Source: Blastococcus sp. CPCC 205250 (GTDB lineage Bacteria; Actinomycetota; Actinomycetes; Mycobacteriales; Geodermatophilaceae). Taken from it: a stretch of 64,000 bases of DNA. Positions within the stretch are counted from its first letter, which is position 1. Each line of letters starts with the position of its first letter. The stretch covers positions 248,001 to 312,000 of the forward strand of contig NZ_JABGCG010000004.1 in assembly GCF_019799925.1 (NCBI RefSeq), written 5' to 3'. Position numbers and translations under genes: made by a program. The notes under the pieces were generated by a model that was not told the origin of the DNA, ran no database searches, and was given only the letters and a program-made list of their open reading frames with translations. Below, piece after piece: positions 49,797 to 57,738 of the stretch.

Positions 49797-50237
49797 ATGG
49801 AGCAGGCAGCACAGCCGGACCCCGGACAGCGGGACCTGGAGCTGGTGCGGGAGGTCTACGCCGCGTTCGCCCGCGCCGACGTGCCCCGGATCATGGCGCT
49901 GTTCGCCGAGGACGGGACGGTCGTCCAGTCCCCGGCCCTGCCCTGGGGCGGCACCCACACCGGGCACGCGGGGCTGGGCACCTTCCTGACCACGCTGGTC
50001 ACGCACCTGGACTCGCACCCGGACACCGAGCGGCTGTTCGCCGACGGGGCCGGGCACGTGGTCCAGGTCGGCCGGACCCGCGGGGTGGTGCGCGCCACCG
50101 GAGCGGCGTTCGACGTCCCCGAGGTGCACGTGTTCACGCTCGCCGGCGGCCAGGTCACCCGCTTCGAGGCCTACCTCGACACCGCCGCGATGCTCGCCGC
50201 CCTGTCCGCGCCGGCACCGGCGGAGGTGGCGGGGTGA
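49797..50237 (+). CDS. SnoaL-like (NTF2-fold) protein
   Basis: A 146-residue NTF2/SnoaL-type polypeptide with VREVYAAFARADVPRIMALFAEDGTVVQ at the start (typical helix and turn) and VHVFTLAGGQVTRFEAYLDTAAM at the end. GAGGAGGAGG precedes the ATG. These folds often serve as small isomerases or dehydratases or bind ligands; no catalytic residues can be assigned. It is coupled to the SRPBCC gene by overlapping stop and start. Confidence 0.84.
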   Translation: MEQAAQPDPGQRDLELVREVYAAFARADVPRIMALFAEDGTVVQSPALPWGGTHTGHAGLGTFLTTLVTHLDSHPDTERLFADGAGHVVQVGRTRGVVRATGAAFDVPEVHVFTLAGGQVTRFEAYLDTAAMLAALSAPAPAEVAG

Positions 50238-50686
50238 GGGCCGTCGAGCTGTCCGCCGCCGTCGAGGTCGACCGGCCGGCCGACGACGTCTGGCGCCTGG
50301 TCGCCGACTACGACCGGGATCCGCAGTGGCGGGCCGGGGTGGCGACCATGGCCCCCAGCACGAGCGGGCCCGTCGTCGTCGGCACGACCACGGCCGAGCG
50401 GCTGCGCACGGCCGGGCGCACCTGGAACAACACCGGGGTGGTCACCTCCGTGGGACCCGGCCGGCGCTTCACCTGGCGGACGACGAGCGGGGTGGTGGCC
50501 TCCGGCAGCCGGACCGTCGTCCCGCTGCCCGGAGGGCGCTGCCGGGTCGAGCTCGCGCTGTCGGTGCGCCCCGACGGGGTACAGCGCCTGCTGCGGCCGC
50601 TGCTCGCCGGGGTGCTGCGCCGCGGGCTGGCCGCCGACGCCGCCCGCCTGCGGCTGATCGCCGTGCGGGAGCCGGCTAGAGGCTGA
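50234..50686 (+). CDS. SRPBCC family (START/Bet v1-like) protein
   Basis: A 150-residue single SRPBCC domain: ELSAAVEVDRPADDVWRLVADYDRDPQWRAGV at the start, then GTTTAERLRTAGRTW and GPGRRFTWRTTSGVVASGSR. It may be a polyketide cyclase-like or lipid-binding protein. GTG at 50234 overlaps the SnoaL-like stop. Its 3' end lies inside a 29-base tandem duplication. Confidence 0.85.
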   Translation: MRAVELSAAVEVDRPADDVWRLVADYDRDPQWRAGVATMAPSTSGPVVVGTTTAERLRTAGRTWNNTGVVTSVGPGRRFTWRTTSGVVASGSRTVVPLPGGRCRVELALSVRPDGVQRLLRPLLAGVLRRGLAADAARLRLIAVREPARG

Positions 50687-50711
50687 TCGCCGAGCGGGAG
50701 CCGGCTAGAGG
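50654..50711. repeat. 29-base tandem duplication across two convergent gene ends
   Basis: The unit from CTGATCGCCG to GGCTAGAGG occurs at 50654-50682 and 50683-50711 with one mismatch and a partial third copy. It carries the TGA of the SRPBCC gene in one reading and the CTA (TAG on the minus strand) of the flavodoxin gene in the other, so both stop codons are duplicated. Confidence 0.85.
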
Positions 50712-51145
50712 CTGATCGCGACCGTCGCCGCGAGCTCCCGGACCGCCTCGAGGTCGGCCGGTCCGGGAGCGCCGGTGAGGCTGAGCGGGGCGGCGACCTG
50801 CTTCCAGCGCAGCGCGCCGGTCACCTTCGTGACGCTGGTCAGCGCACCGGCGGTGTCGTCGTTGCCGTGCACGTAGACGCCGAAGGGCAGGCCGGCCGTG
50901 GCGTCCAGGCACGGGTAGTAGACGGTGTCGAAGAAGTGCTTGAGCGCGCCGGACATGTAGCCGATGTTGGCCGGCGTCCCGAGCAGGACGCCGTCGGCGG
51001 CGAGCAGGTCGGCCGCGCCCGCCGACAGCGCCGGGCGCACGGTGAGCTCGACGTCGTCGACCATCGCGACGCCCTCGCGCACGGCCTCCAGCACCGCCTG
51101 CAGCGCGGGCGACGGCGTGTGGTGGACGACGAGGAGGCGCGGCAC
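50705..51145 (-). CDS. Flavodoxin-like NAD(P)H oxidoreductase
   Basis: A 146-residue flavodoxin-fold protein: VPRLLVVHHTPSPALQAVLEAVREG (FMN phosphate loop), GVLLGTPANIGYMSGALKHFFD (typical of the flavodoxin family second motif) and FGVYVHGNDDTAGAL. It may reduce quinones or azo compounds. The GTG at 51145 lies next to CAGGAT, giving a leaderless start. It is downstream of the AHSA1 gene in the ArsR operon, 27 bases apart. Confidence 0.8.
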   Translation of the reverse strand: MPRLLVVHHTPSPALQAVLEAVREGVAMVDDVELTVRPALSAGAADLLAADGVLLGTPANIGYMSGALKHFFDTVYYPCLDATAGLPFGVYVHGNDDTAGALTSVTKVTGALRWKQVAAPLSLTGAPGPADLEAVRELAATVAISL

Positions 51146-51171
51146 GCCGCCATCCTGCCGCGCCTGCGGCG

Positions 51172-51789
51172 TCAGGCCGGATCCGGCACGAACTGCGCCC
51201 GGGCCGCGGCCACCCCGCCGGCGACCTCGTCGGCGGTCGCCGTCCCGCTCGCGGTGACCGTCTCCGCCCAGGCGTCGACCGTCGCGGCGTTGTAGCGCAC
51301 CACCTCCGGCGAGGCCTCCCACGCGGCCGGGTCGCCGTCGAGCCCGCCGCGCAGGTGCAGCGCCAGACCGAGGACGGCGACGTCCCAGCCGGGACCCACG
51401 AAGAACGCGCCGGCCCCGCTGCCGGCGAGGGCGACCGGCACGGTGTGCTCCAGCTCCAGGGTGGTGGCGTCCCCGTCGGCGGTCAGCCGGACGGTCACCC
51501 GGCTCTCCGGCGCGCCCCAGCTCACCCGCAGCAGCCGCGGGGGCTCGCAGTCGAGCACCTCTCCCCCGGCGTTGCCCTCGACCTGGAAGGAGCCACCGGG
51601 CCGGAGGTCCCCGGACACCGGCGCGAACCAGCGCGCGAGCCGCTCCGGGTCGGTCACCGCGTCCCAGACGTCGTCCACGCCGTACGGGTAGGTCCGCCCG
51701 ACGGCGACCGACACGAGCTCGCCGTCGTCCCCGGGGCGTCGCTCCACCGCGCGGGTGGCGGCGCCGAGCTCGTCGATCAGGTCCTTCAC
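51172..51789 (-). CDS. SRPBCC (AHSA1/Aha1-type) protein
   Basis: A 205-residue SRPBCC protein of the activator of Hsp90 (AHSA1) type: VGRTYPYGVDDVWDAVTDPERLARWFAPVSG at the start of the fold, FQVEGNAGGEVLDCEPPRLLRVSWG and TLELEHTVP. GTG at 51789 has AGGAGG 6 bases ahead. It overlaps the ArsR stop by 4 bases. Pairs of ArsR and AHSA1-type genes are frequent in actinobacteria and the regulator normally represses its own operon. Confidence 0.87.
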   Translation of the reverse strand: MKDLIDELGAATRAVERRPGDDGELVSVAVGRTYPYGVDDVWDAVTDPERLARWFAPVSGDLRPGGSFQVEGNAGGEVLDCEPPRLLRVSWGAPESRVTVRLTADGDATTLELEHTVPVALAGSGAGAFFVGPGWDVAVLGLALHLRGGLDGDPAAWEASPEVVRYNAATVDAWAETVTASGTATADEVAGGVAAARAQFVPDPA

Positions 51790-52160
51790 GGGTCCTCCTG
51801 GGGGTCGGCCGGCGGCCGGCCGGCGGGGGTCGTCGTGCGGCGTGCCCGCGCTCCGCGTGCCAGCTCGGTGCCCAGCGCGTCGAGGCGCTGCTCCCAGAAC
51901 CGGCGGAAGCGGTCCAGCCACCGGTCGACCTCGCGCAGGCGGGTGGGGTCGACGGCGTACAGCCGGCGGGCGCCGTCGGCGCGCACCGTGGTGAAGCCGG
52001 TCTCCCGCAGCACCCGCAGGTGCTGGGAGACGGCCGGCTGGGAGATGCCGAACTCCTCCCGGACGACCGCCGTGACCGCGCCCGCGCTCTGCTCCCCCTC
52101 GGCCAGCAGCTCCAGCACCCGTCGCCGGACGGGGTCCCCGAGAACGTCGAGCGCGTGCAC
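51786..52160 (-). CDS. ArsR-family transcriptional repressor
   Basis: A 124-residue winged-helix repressor: DVLGDPVRRRVLELLAEGEQSAGAVTAVV, then FGISQPAVSQHLRVLRETGFTTVRADGARRLYAVD (helix-turn-helix and beta-wing), followed by a short C-terminal tail. No metal-binding Cys motif is visible, so it may sense another signal. GTG at 52160 or 52166. The start is 8 bases downstream of an AT-rich palindrome that overlaps the -10 region, so it is leaderless and autorepressed. Confidence 0.9.
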   Translation of the reverse strand: MHALDVLGDPVRRRVLELLAEGEQSAGAVTAVVREEFGISQPAVSQHLRVLRETGFTTVRADGARRLYAVDPTRLREVDRWLDRFRRFWEQRLDALGTELARGARARRTTTPAGRPPADPQEDP

Positions 52161-52167
52161 GGACACA

Positions 52168-52185
52168 TATAAGCGGAGGCTTATA
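52168..52185 (-). promoter_or_regulatory. ArsR operator and -10 region
   Basis: TATAAGC (52168-52174) and GCTTATA (52179-52185) are a perfect 7-base inverted repeat with a 4-base spacer, a rare AT-rich site in this DNA. On the minus strand the inner arm reads TTATAT just upstream of the GTG start. This is a classic ArsR-type operator. Confidence 0.8.
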
Positions 52186-52192
52186 CGAGCCG

Positions 52193-53200
52193 TCAAGCGA
52201 CCGCCCGCCGGCCGGCCGCGAGCGTCGCCGCCACCCCCTCGGCGTAGGGCGTCGGCCGCAGACCGAACCGCCGCGCGGCCCGCCCGCCGTCGACGACGAA
52301 CGGCTGCTCGAACTGGTAGACCATGTCCGCGCCGACCCGGGCCACCCGCGAGACGGTGCCCAGTGCCCGCAGCCGGCCGGCCCCGTGGCGCAGGAGGCGC
52401 AGCCGCGTGCCCGCCTGGGCGCACGCCTCGGCGGCCAGCCCGCGTCCGGTCGTGGCCGGCGGGTGCGGCACGTGCCAGACCGCGGCGTCGGCGTCGTCCC
52501 CGCGCCCGGCGGCGGCGAGGGTGGCGGCGAAGTCGCCGAGGAACGTCGGCGTCAGCGGCAGGTCCGGATCGCCGACCCACTGCACGGGGAGCCCGCGCTG
52601 CGCGCTGCCGAAGACGTTGCCGGCGATCAGCGACCGGACGCCGGGCCCGTACAGCTCGCCGGCGCGCACGATGCTGACGCGGACCCGGCCACGGGCGGCG
52701 TCGGCCAGCAGCCGCTCGGCGATCCACGCGCGGAGCACGCCGTGACCGCTCACCGGGCGCCACGGGGTGTCCTCGGTCATCGGCCCGTCGACGCGGCCGT
52801 ACATCCACGTGTCGTCGGCGTACACCAGCCGGGCGCCGGCGCTCTCCGCCGCGCGGACGAGGGCGTCGGTGACCACCGGGAACCCCGGCACCCAGTCCAG
52901 CAGCGGGGGCATCACGCAGTGGTGCACGACGGCCGCCCCGGCGCAGGCCGCCGCCAGCGCCGCCGCGTCGGTCGCGTCGGCGGCGGCCCGCTCGACGCCG
53001 GGGGTGCCGACGTCGCGACCGTCGCGGGTGACCGCGCGCACGGGGACGCCGTCCGCGGCGAGCCGGGCGACGAGCAGCCGCCCCACCGCCCCGCCGGCAC
53101 CCACGACGACGTGCACCCCCGACGGCGGTGCAGCCGGGACGGGGACGGGGACGGCATCAGGGGTGGAACCGGGCGCGGTACCGGGCACGGGAAGGGACAT
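52193..53200 (-). CDS. NAD(P)-dependent epimerase/dehydratase-like protein
   Basis: A 335-residue extended SDR protein: VHVVVGAGGAVGRLLVARLAADG (about 29-51, GxxGxxG), then RLVYADDTWMYG with a variant of the YxxxK region (WIAERLLADAA), and VSIVRAGELYGPGV. It has no clear Tyr-x3-Lys, so its chemistry is uncertain. The N-terminus has Pro-Val repeats. It starts ATG at 53200 and is divergent from the FAD oxidase gene. Confidence 0.8.
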   Translation of the reverse strand: MSLPVPGTAPGSTPDAVPVPVPAAPPSGVHVVVGAGGAVGRLLVARLAADGVPVRAVTRDGRDVGTPGVERAAADATDAAALAAACAGAAVVHHCVMPPLLDWVPGFPVVTDALVRAAESAGARLVYADDTWMYGRVDGPMTEDTPWRPVSGHGVLRAWIAERLLADAARGRVRVSIVRAGELYGPGVRSLIAGNVFGSAQRGLPVQWVGDPDLPLTPTFLGDFAATLAAAGRGDDADAAVWHVPHPPATTGRGLAAEACAQAGTRLRLLRHGAGRLRALGTVSRVARVGADMVYQFEQPFVVDGGRAARRFGLRPTPYAEGVAATLAAGRRAVA

Positions 53201-53250
53201 CGGAACTCCTCAGGAGGCGGGGCGGGGACGCGGTCAGCTCACCGGCCGCG

Positions 53251-53313
53251 GCGGAGGAGCCACGGAGAGGGCACGGAGACCCGGTCTCAGCGGGTGCTCA
53301 GCGGCTCCTCCGC
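53251..53313. promoter_or_regulatory. Nested inverted repeats in the divergent promoter region
   Basis: GCGGAGGAGCC (53251-53261) pairs with GGCTCCTCCGC (53303-53313), and GAGACC/GGTCTC (53276-53288) sits in the centre. Both pairs share the same axis at 53282. The element lies between the epimerase and FAD oxidase start codons. Confidence 0.55.
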
Positions 53314-53363
53314 GGTGCGCGGTCCGCTGCGGTCGTCCCACCCGATCCCCCGGAGGTCCCGAC

Positions 53364-54770
53364 ATGACGGCCACCCGTCCCCCCACTCCCGCCGCGCTCG
53401 CGGCCGAGCTCGCCGCCCTCGTCGACGGCGAGGTCCTCCCCGGCGACCGCCCCGGCGCCGCCGCGGGCTTCAACGTCGCCACTGTCCACTCCCCCGATCT
53501 CGTCGTGCACGCCTCGTCCGCCGCCGACGTCGCCGCCACGGTCGCCGTCGCCGGGCGGGCCGGCCGGCGCGTCGCCGTCCAGGCCACCGGGCACGGCGCC
53601 CCGGCCGCGGGTCCCGGCACCGTCCTCGTCGTCACCCGCGCCCTCGACGGCGTGACCGTCGACCCCGCCGCCCGCACCGCCACGGTGGGCGCGGGCGCGA
53701 CCTGGCAGCAGGTCCTCGACGCCGCCGCCCCGCACGGCCTGGCCCCGCTGGCCGGTTCCGCGCCGGGCGTGGGCGCGGTCGGCTACACCCTCGGCGGCGG
53801 GCTGGGCCCGGTCGCCCGCACGTTCGGCTTCGCCGCCGACGCCGTCCGCTCCCTCACCGTGGTCACCGCCGACGGCGAGCTCGTCGTCGTCGACCCGGCC
53901 GCGAACCCGGAACGCTTCTGGGCGCTGCGCGGCGGCGGGGCGGCCTTCGGCCTGGTCACCTCCATGACCGTCGACCTGTTCCCCGTCGCCCGGCTGTACG
54001 CCGGGGGCCTGTGGTTCACCGCGGAGGTCGCCCGCACGGTGCTGCACCGGTGGCGGGAGTGGGCCCTGACGCTGCCGGACACGGTGAGCACCTCGGTGGC
54101 CCGGCTCGACCTCCCGCCCCTGCCGTCGCTGCCCGAGCCGCTGCGCGGCCGCTCCGTCGTCCACGTGCGCGTCGCCTGCGTGACGACGGCGGAGGAGGGC
54201 GCCGCGCTGGTCGCCCCGATGCGGTCGGCGGCCACGCCGCTGCTGGACACCGTGGGCGACCTGCCCTACGCCGCGCTCGGGGCGATCCACGCCGACCCGG
54301 TGGACCCGATGCCGGTCGCCGAGCGCGGGGAGCTGCTCCGGGAGCTGCCGGTCGAGGCCGTGGAGGCCTTCCTCACGGCGACCGCGCCCGGGCGGTCGCC
54401 GGTCATGATGGCCGAGCTGCGGCTGATGGGCGGGGCGCTGGCCCGCCGGCCGCGCGTGCCCAGCGCGGTCGGCGGCCGGACCGCCGCCGCGCACCTGCAC
54501 GTGGTCGGCGTCCTCGCGCCGCCGGTCGCGGCCCTGGTCCCCGGCGCGGTCGAGGACGTGCTCGACCGGATGCGGCCCTGGTCGACCGGGGCGTCGCTGG
54601 TCAACTTCGCCGGGACGCCGGGCCCTGACGCCGACCGCCGGGTCGGCGCCGGCGTCGGTCCCGACGCCTGCGCCCGGCTGGCCGCCCTGCAGGCGGTCAC
54701 CGACCCCTCCGCCGTCCTCACCCCGGCCGCCCGCTGGACCGCGCCCGCCGGGGGTGCGTCGTGCGCGTGA
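53364..54770 (+). CDS. FAD-linked oxidase (PCMH-type)
   Basis: A 468-residue FAD oxidase: VVHASSAADVAATVAVAGRAG, AVQATGHGAPAAG (with His in the covalent flavin position), GAGATWQQVLDAAAPHG, GYTLGGGLGPVARTFGFAADAVRSLTVV and RFWALRGGGAAFGLVTSMTV. It resembles the protein at 19395-20657 but keeps the His. GGAGG is 7 bases ahead of the ATG. Its stop overlaps the next gene by 10 bases. Possibly oxidises a sugar or a natural product. Confidence 0.88.
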   Translation: MTATRPPTPAALAAELAALVDGEVLPGDRPGAAAGFNVATVHSPDLVVHASSAADVAATVAVAGRAGRRVAVQATGHGAPAAGPGTVLVVTRALDGVTVDPAARTATVGAGATWQQVLDAAAPHGLAPLAGSAPGVGAVGYTLGGGLGPVARTFGFAADAVRSLTVVTADGELVVVDPAANPERFWALRGGGAAFGLVTSMTVDLFPVARLYAGGLWFTAEVARTVLHRWREWALTLPDTVSTSVARLDLPPLPSLPEPLRGRSVVHVRVACVTTAEEGAALVAPMRSAATPLLDTVGDLPYAALGAIHADPVDPMPVAERGELLRELPVEAVEAFLTATAPGRSPVMMAELRLMGGALARRPRVPSAVGGRTAAAHLHVVGVLAPPVAALVPGAVEDVLDRMRPWSTGASLVNFAGTPGPDADRRVGAGVGPDACARLAALQAVTDPSAVLTPAARWTAPAGGASCA

Positions 54771-55951
54771 TCGTCCTCGGTGCCGGCATCGGCGGTCTGG
54801 CCGCCGCGGCCGGCCTCCAGCGCGCCGGCGCCGACGTCACGGTGCTGGAGCGGGCCGCGACCGTGCGCCCCGTCGGCTCGGGCCTGTCGTTGTTCGGCAA
54901 CGGCGCCACCGCCCTCGACGCGCTCGGTCTCGGCGACGCGGTGCGGACGCTGTCCGGCCCGGCCGGCGGCGACCTGCAGGCCGGGCAGCGGCGCCCCGAC
55001 GGTCGTTGGCTCGCCCGGACCCCGGCCGCGGCCGTCGCCCGGCTGACCGTGGTGCACCGGGCGGACCTGCACCGGGTGCTCGCCGGCGCGCTGCGGCCGG
55101 GGACCCTGCGCACCGGGGTCCCGGTGGCCGGGGTCTCCGCCTCGGGCCGGGTGGTCCACCGGGCCGACGGCGGCACCGAGGAGGCCGACGTCGTCGTCGC
55201 CGCGGACGGCATCCGCAGCCGGGTGCGCGCCGGCCGACCCGGCGACCCGGGCCTGCGCTACGCCGGGTACTCGGCCTGGCGGGGCGTCACCGCCTCCCCC
55301 GTGGACCTGGGGGGCGCGGCCGGGGAGACCTGGGGCCGCGGCGTCCGCTTCGGCATGGCCCCGCTGGCCGACGGGCGGGTGTACTGGTTCGCCGTCGCCT
55401 CGGTGCCGGAGGGCGTTCGCGCCGCCGACGAGCACGCCACCGTGGCCGCCCTGGTCGCCGGCTGGCACGACCCGGTCGCCCGGCTGCTCGCGGCCACACC
55501 GCCGTCCGCGGTGACCCGCTCGGACGTGCACGACCTGGCCGGGCCCGTCCCCACCTTCCGCTCCGGCCGCTGCGTGCTCCTCGGCGACGCGGCGCACGCC
55601 ATGACCCCCGACCTCGGGCAGGGCGCCAACCAGGCCCTGGAGGACGCGGCCACGCTCACCCGGCTGCTCGCGGCGCTCGCCGCGGACCCGGCGCCGCCGG
55701 CGCGCGAGGTCGGCGCCGCACTGGACGCCTACGACCGGCTCCGGCGGCCGCGCACCCAGCGGATCGCCCGCCGGGCCCGCCGGCTCGGGGCGCTCGCCCA
55801 GGCCTCCGGTCCGGTGTCCAGCCGGCTGCGCGACGGCCTGCTGCGGCTCACCCCGCCCGGCGTGGCCGCCCGGCAGCTGCTCGACCTGCAGGCCTGGCAG
55901 CCACCCGCCGCACCCGGGGCCCGGCTCGACCGCACGGGGGTGACCGCGTGA
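54761..55951 (+). CDS. FAD-dependent monooxygenase (PHBH fold)
   Basis: A 396-residue flavoprotein monooxygenase: GAGIGGLAAAAGLQRAGA (7-24, FAD ADP-binding), ADVVVAADGIRSRVR and GDAAHAMTPDLGQGANQALEDAATL (about 275-300), a typical class A set. It uses NAD(P)H and O2 to hydroxylate an aromatic or similar substrate. GTG start overlaps the upstream gene by 10 bases and its own stop overlaps the membrane gene start. Confidence 0.9.
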   Translation: MRVIVLGAGIGGLAAAAGLQRAGADVTVLERAATVRPVGSGLSLFGNGATALDALGLGDAVRTLSGPAGGDLQAGQRRPDGRWLARTPAAAVARLTVVHRADLHRVLAGALRPGTLRTGVPVAGVSASGRVVHRADGGTEEADVVVAADGIRSRVRAGRPGDPGLRYAGYSAWRGVTASPVDLGGAAGETWGRGVRFGMAPLADGRVYWFAVASVPEGVRAADEHATVAALVAGWHDPVARLLAATPPSAVTRSDVHDLAGPVPTFRSGRCVLLGDAAHAMTPDLGQGANQALEDAATLTRLLAALAADPAPPAREVGAALDAYDRLRRPRTQRIARRARRLGALAQASGPVSSRLRDGLLRLTPPGVAARQLLDLQAWQPPAAPGARLDRTGVTA

Positions 55952-56511
55952 CCGCCGACCTGCTGCTCGCCGCCGACGCCGGCTCGGGCCTGTGGGACTG
56001 GGTCTGGCAGCGGCACACCAACGAGCTGAGCTGGTACGTCCGGCCGCTCTTCCTCGTCCCGCTGGCGTGGGCGGCCTGGCGCCGCAGCGGCTGGGGCATC
56101 GCCCTGACCGTCGTCGGCCTGCTCACCAGCATGGCGTGGTTCCCCGCCCCGGCGGTGCCCGATCCGCAGGTGCTGTCCTTCGTCGAGTTCGAGAAGGAGT
56201 TCCTGACCGGGGACTGGACCTGGGGCGAGGCCGCCGCCGCGGCGCTGGCGCCCCTGTCGCTGGGAGCCTTCTGCGCGGCGCTGTGGCGGCGGTCGTTCAC
56301 CTGGGGGCTGGTGCTCCTCAACGCGATGGCGCTGGGCAAGATCACCTGGGCGACGGTCAACGACGACGGCGGGACGGCGGTGGTCGTGCCCGCGCTGGTC
56401 GGGCTGCTGGTCGGGGACGCCGCGATGCTGGGCGCCCGCGCCCGGTGGCGCCGCCGGCCGGCGTCCCGGGCCGACCTCACACCCGGGGGCGCTGCGTCGT
56501 CAGGGAGGTGA
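55948..56511 (+). CDS. Hypothetical four-helix membrane protein
   Basis: A 187-residue integral membrane protein with helices at about 30-65 (VRPLFLVPLAWAAWR and GIALTVVGLLTSMAWF), 95-115 and 120-160. The first part has a Trp-rich amphipathic segment (WDWVWQRHTNELSWY). No family recognised. It is coupled to the FAD monooxygenase gene by overlapping stop and start. It may anchor or be a partner in the redox operon, by position only. Confidence 0.72.
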   Translation: MTADLLLAADAGSGLWDWVWQRHTNELSWYVRPLFLVPLAWAAWRRSGWGIALTVVGLLTSMAWFPAPAVPDPQVLSFVEFEKEFLTGDWTWGEAAAAALAPLSLGAFCAALWRRSFTWGLVLLNAMALGKITWATVNDDGGTAVVVPALVGLLVGDAAMLGARARWRRRPASRADLTPGGAASSGR

Positions 56512-56535
56512 GACCCCATCCGCGAGGAGGACCCC

Positions 56536-57738
56536 ATGAGCACCGTCCGCCGGCCCGCCGGCACCCGCGTCGTCGTCGTCGGCGCCGGCTACGCCGGCCT
56601 GATCGCCACCAACCGCCTGCTCGGCTCACTGACGCCGCAGGAGCGCGCGGCGGTCGGGGTGACCGTCGTCAACGCCCGGCCCGACTTCGTGGAGCGCATC
56701 CGCCTGCACGAGCTCGCCGCCGGCACGCGGGCGTCGGTGACCCGGCCGCTGACCGCGCTGCTGCACCCGGCCGCCGAGCTCGTCGTCGGCCGGGCGCGGC
56801 GGATCGACCCGGGCGTCGTCCGCGTCGCCACCGCCGACGGCGAGCGCGACCTGCCCTTCGACACGCTCGTGTACGCGGTGGGCAGCACGGCCGCCGCCCC
56901 CGTCCCGGGGGCGCGGGAGCACGCCTTCCTCCTGGCCGACCTCGACGGGGCCGAGGGCGCCGCGGCGGCGATCCGGGCGGCCGGCGACGGCGTCCGGGTC
57001 ACCGTCGTCGGCGGCGGGCTCACCGGCGTCGAGGCGGCGGCGGAGGTGGCCGAGCGGCACCCCCGCGCCCGGGTCACCCTGGTCTGCGCCGGGCCGCTGG
57101 TCCCGGCCATGCGGCCGGCCGCCCGCCGGTCGCTGCTGCGCACGCTGCGCCGGCTGGGCGTCGAGGTCTGCGAGCAGACGCCGGTCGCCGCGCTGGAGGA
57201 GGGCAAGGCGGTGCTCGCCGACGGCCGGGTGGAGGCCTTCGACGTCTGCCTGCTGGCGGCGTCGTTCGCCGTGCCCACCCTGGCCCGGGACAGCGGCCTG
57301 CCGGTCGACGACGCCGGCCGGCTTCGGGTCGACGCGACGCTGCGCAGCCCCGGCGACCGGCGGGTGGTGGGCGCCGGCGACGCCGTGGTCGTGGACGCCC
57401 CCGAGGGGGCGCACCTGCGGATGGGCTGCGCCATGGCCCTCCCGCTGGGCGGCACGGCGGCCGCCACCGTCCTGTCCGGCCTGCGCGGGCAGGAGCCGCG
57501 ACCCCTGTCGGCCGGCTTCCTGCTGCAGTGCCTGAGCCTGGGCCGGCGCCGGGGGTACGTGCAGGTGGTGCGCGCCGACGACACCGCGCGGGGACTGCAC
57601 CTCGGCGGGCGCACCGCCGCGGTCCTCAAGGAGCAGATCTGCCGGATGGTCGTCGACCGGCCGGCCGCCGAGTCCGGCCGGCCCGGCGCGTACTCCTGGC
57701 CGCGCGGACCGCGCCGCGGGGCGGGCTCGCCGGCATGA
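56536..57738 (+). CDS. NDH-2-like NAD(P)/FAD-dependent oxidoreductase
   Basis: A 400-residue disulfide-reductase fold protein: VVVVGAGYAGLIATNRLLG (12-30), VVGGGLTGVEAAAEVAERH (about 158-176) and VVGAGDAVVVDAP (about 278-290). It resembles the type II NADH dehydrogenase group, often next to ECF41-type sigma genes. GAGGAGG is 7 bases ahead of the ATG. Its TGA overlaps the ATG of the sigma factor (ATGA). Confidence 0.88.
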   Translation: MSTVRRPAGTRVVVVGAGYAGLIATNRLLGSLTPQERAAVGVTVVNARPDFVERIRLHELAAGTRASVTRPLTALLHPAAELVVGRARRIDPGVVRVATADGERDLPFDTLVYAVGSTAAAPVPGAREHAFLLADLDGAEGAAAAIRAAGDGVRVTVVGGGLTGVEAAAEVAERHPRARVTLVCAGPLVPAMRPAARRSLLRTLRRLGVEVCEQTPVAALEEGKAVLADGRVEAFDVCLLAASFAVPTLARDSGLPVDDAGRLRVDATLRSPGDRRVVGAGDAVVVDAPEGAHLRMGCAMALPLGGTAAATVLSGLRGQEPRPLSAGFLLQCLSLGRRRGYVQVVRADDTARGLHLGGRTAAVLKEQICRMVVDRPAAESGRPGAYSWPRGPRRGAGSPA

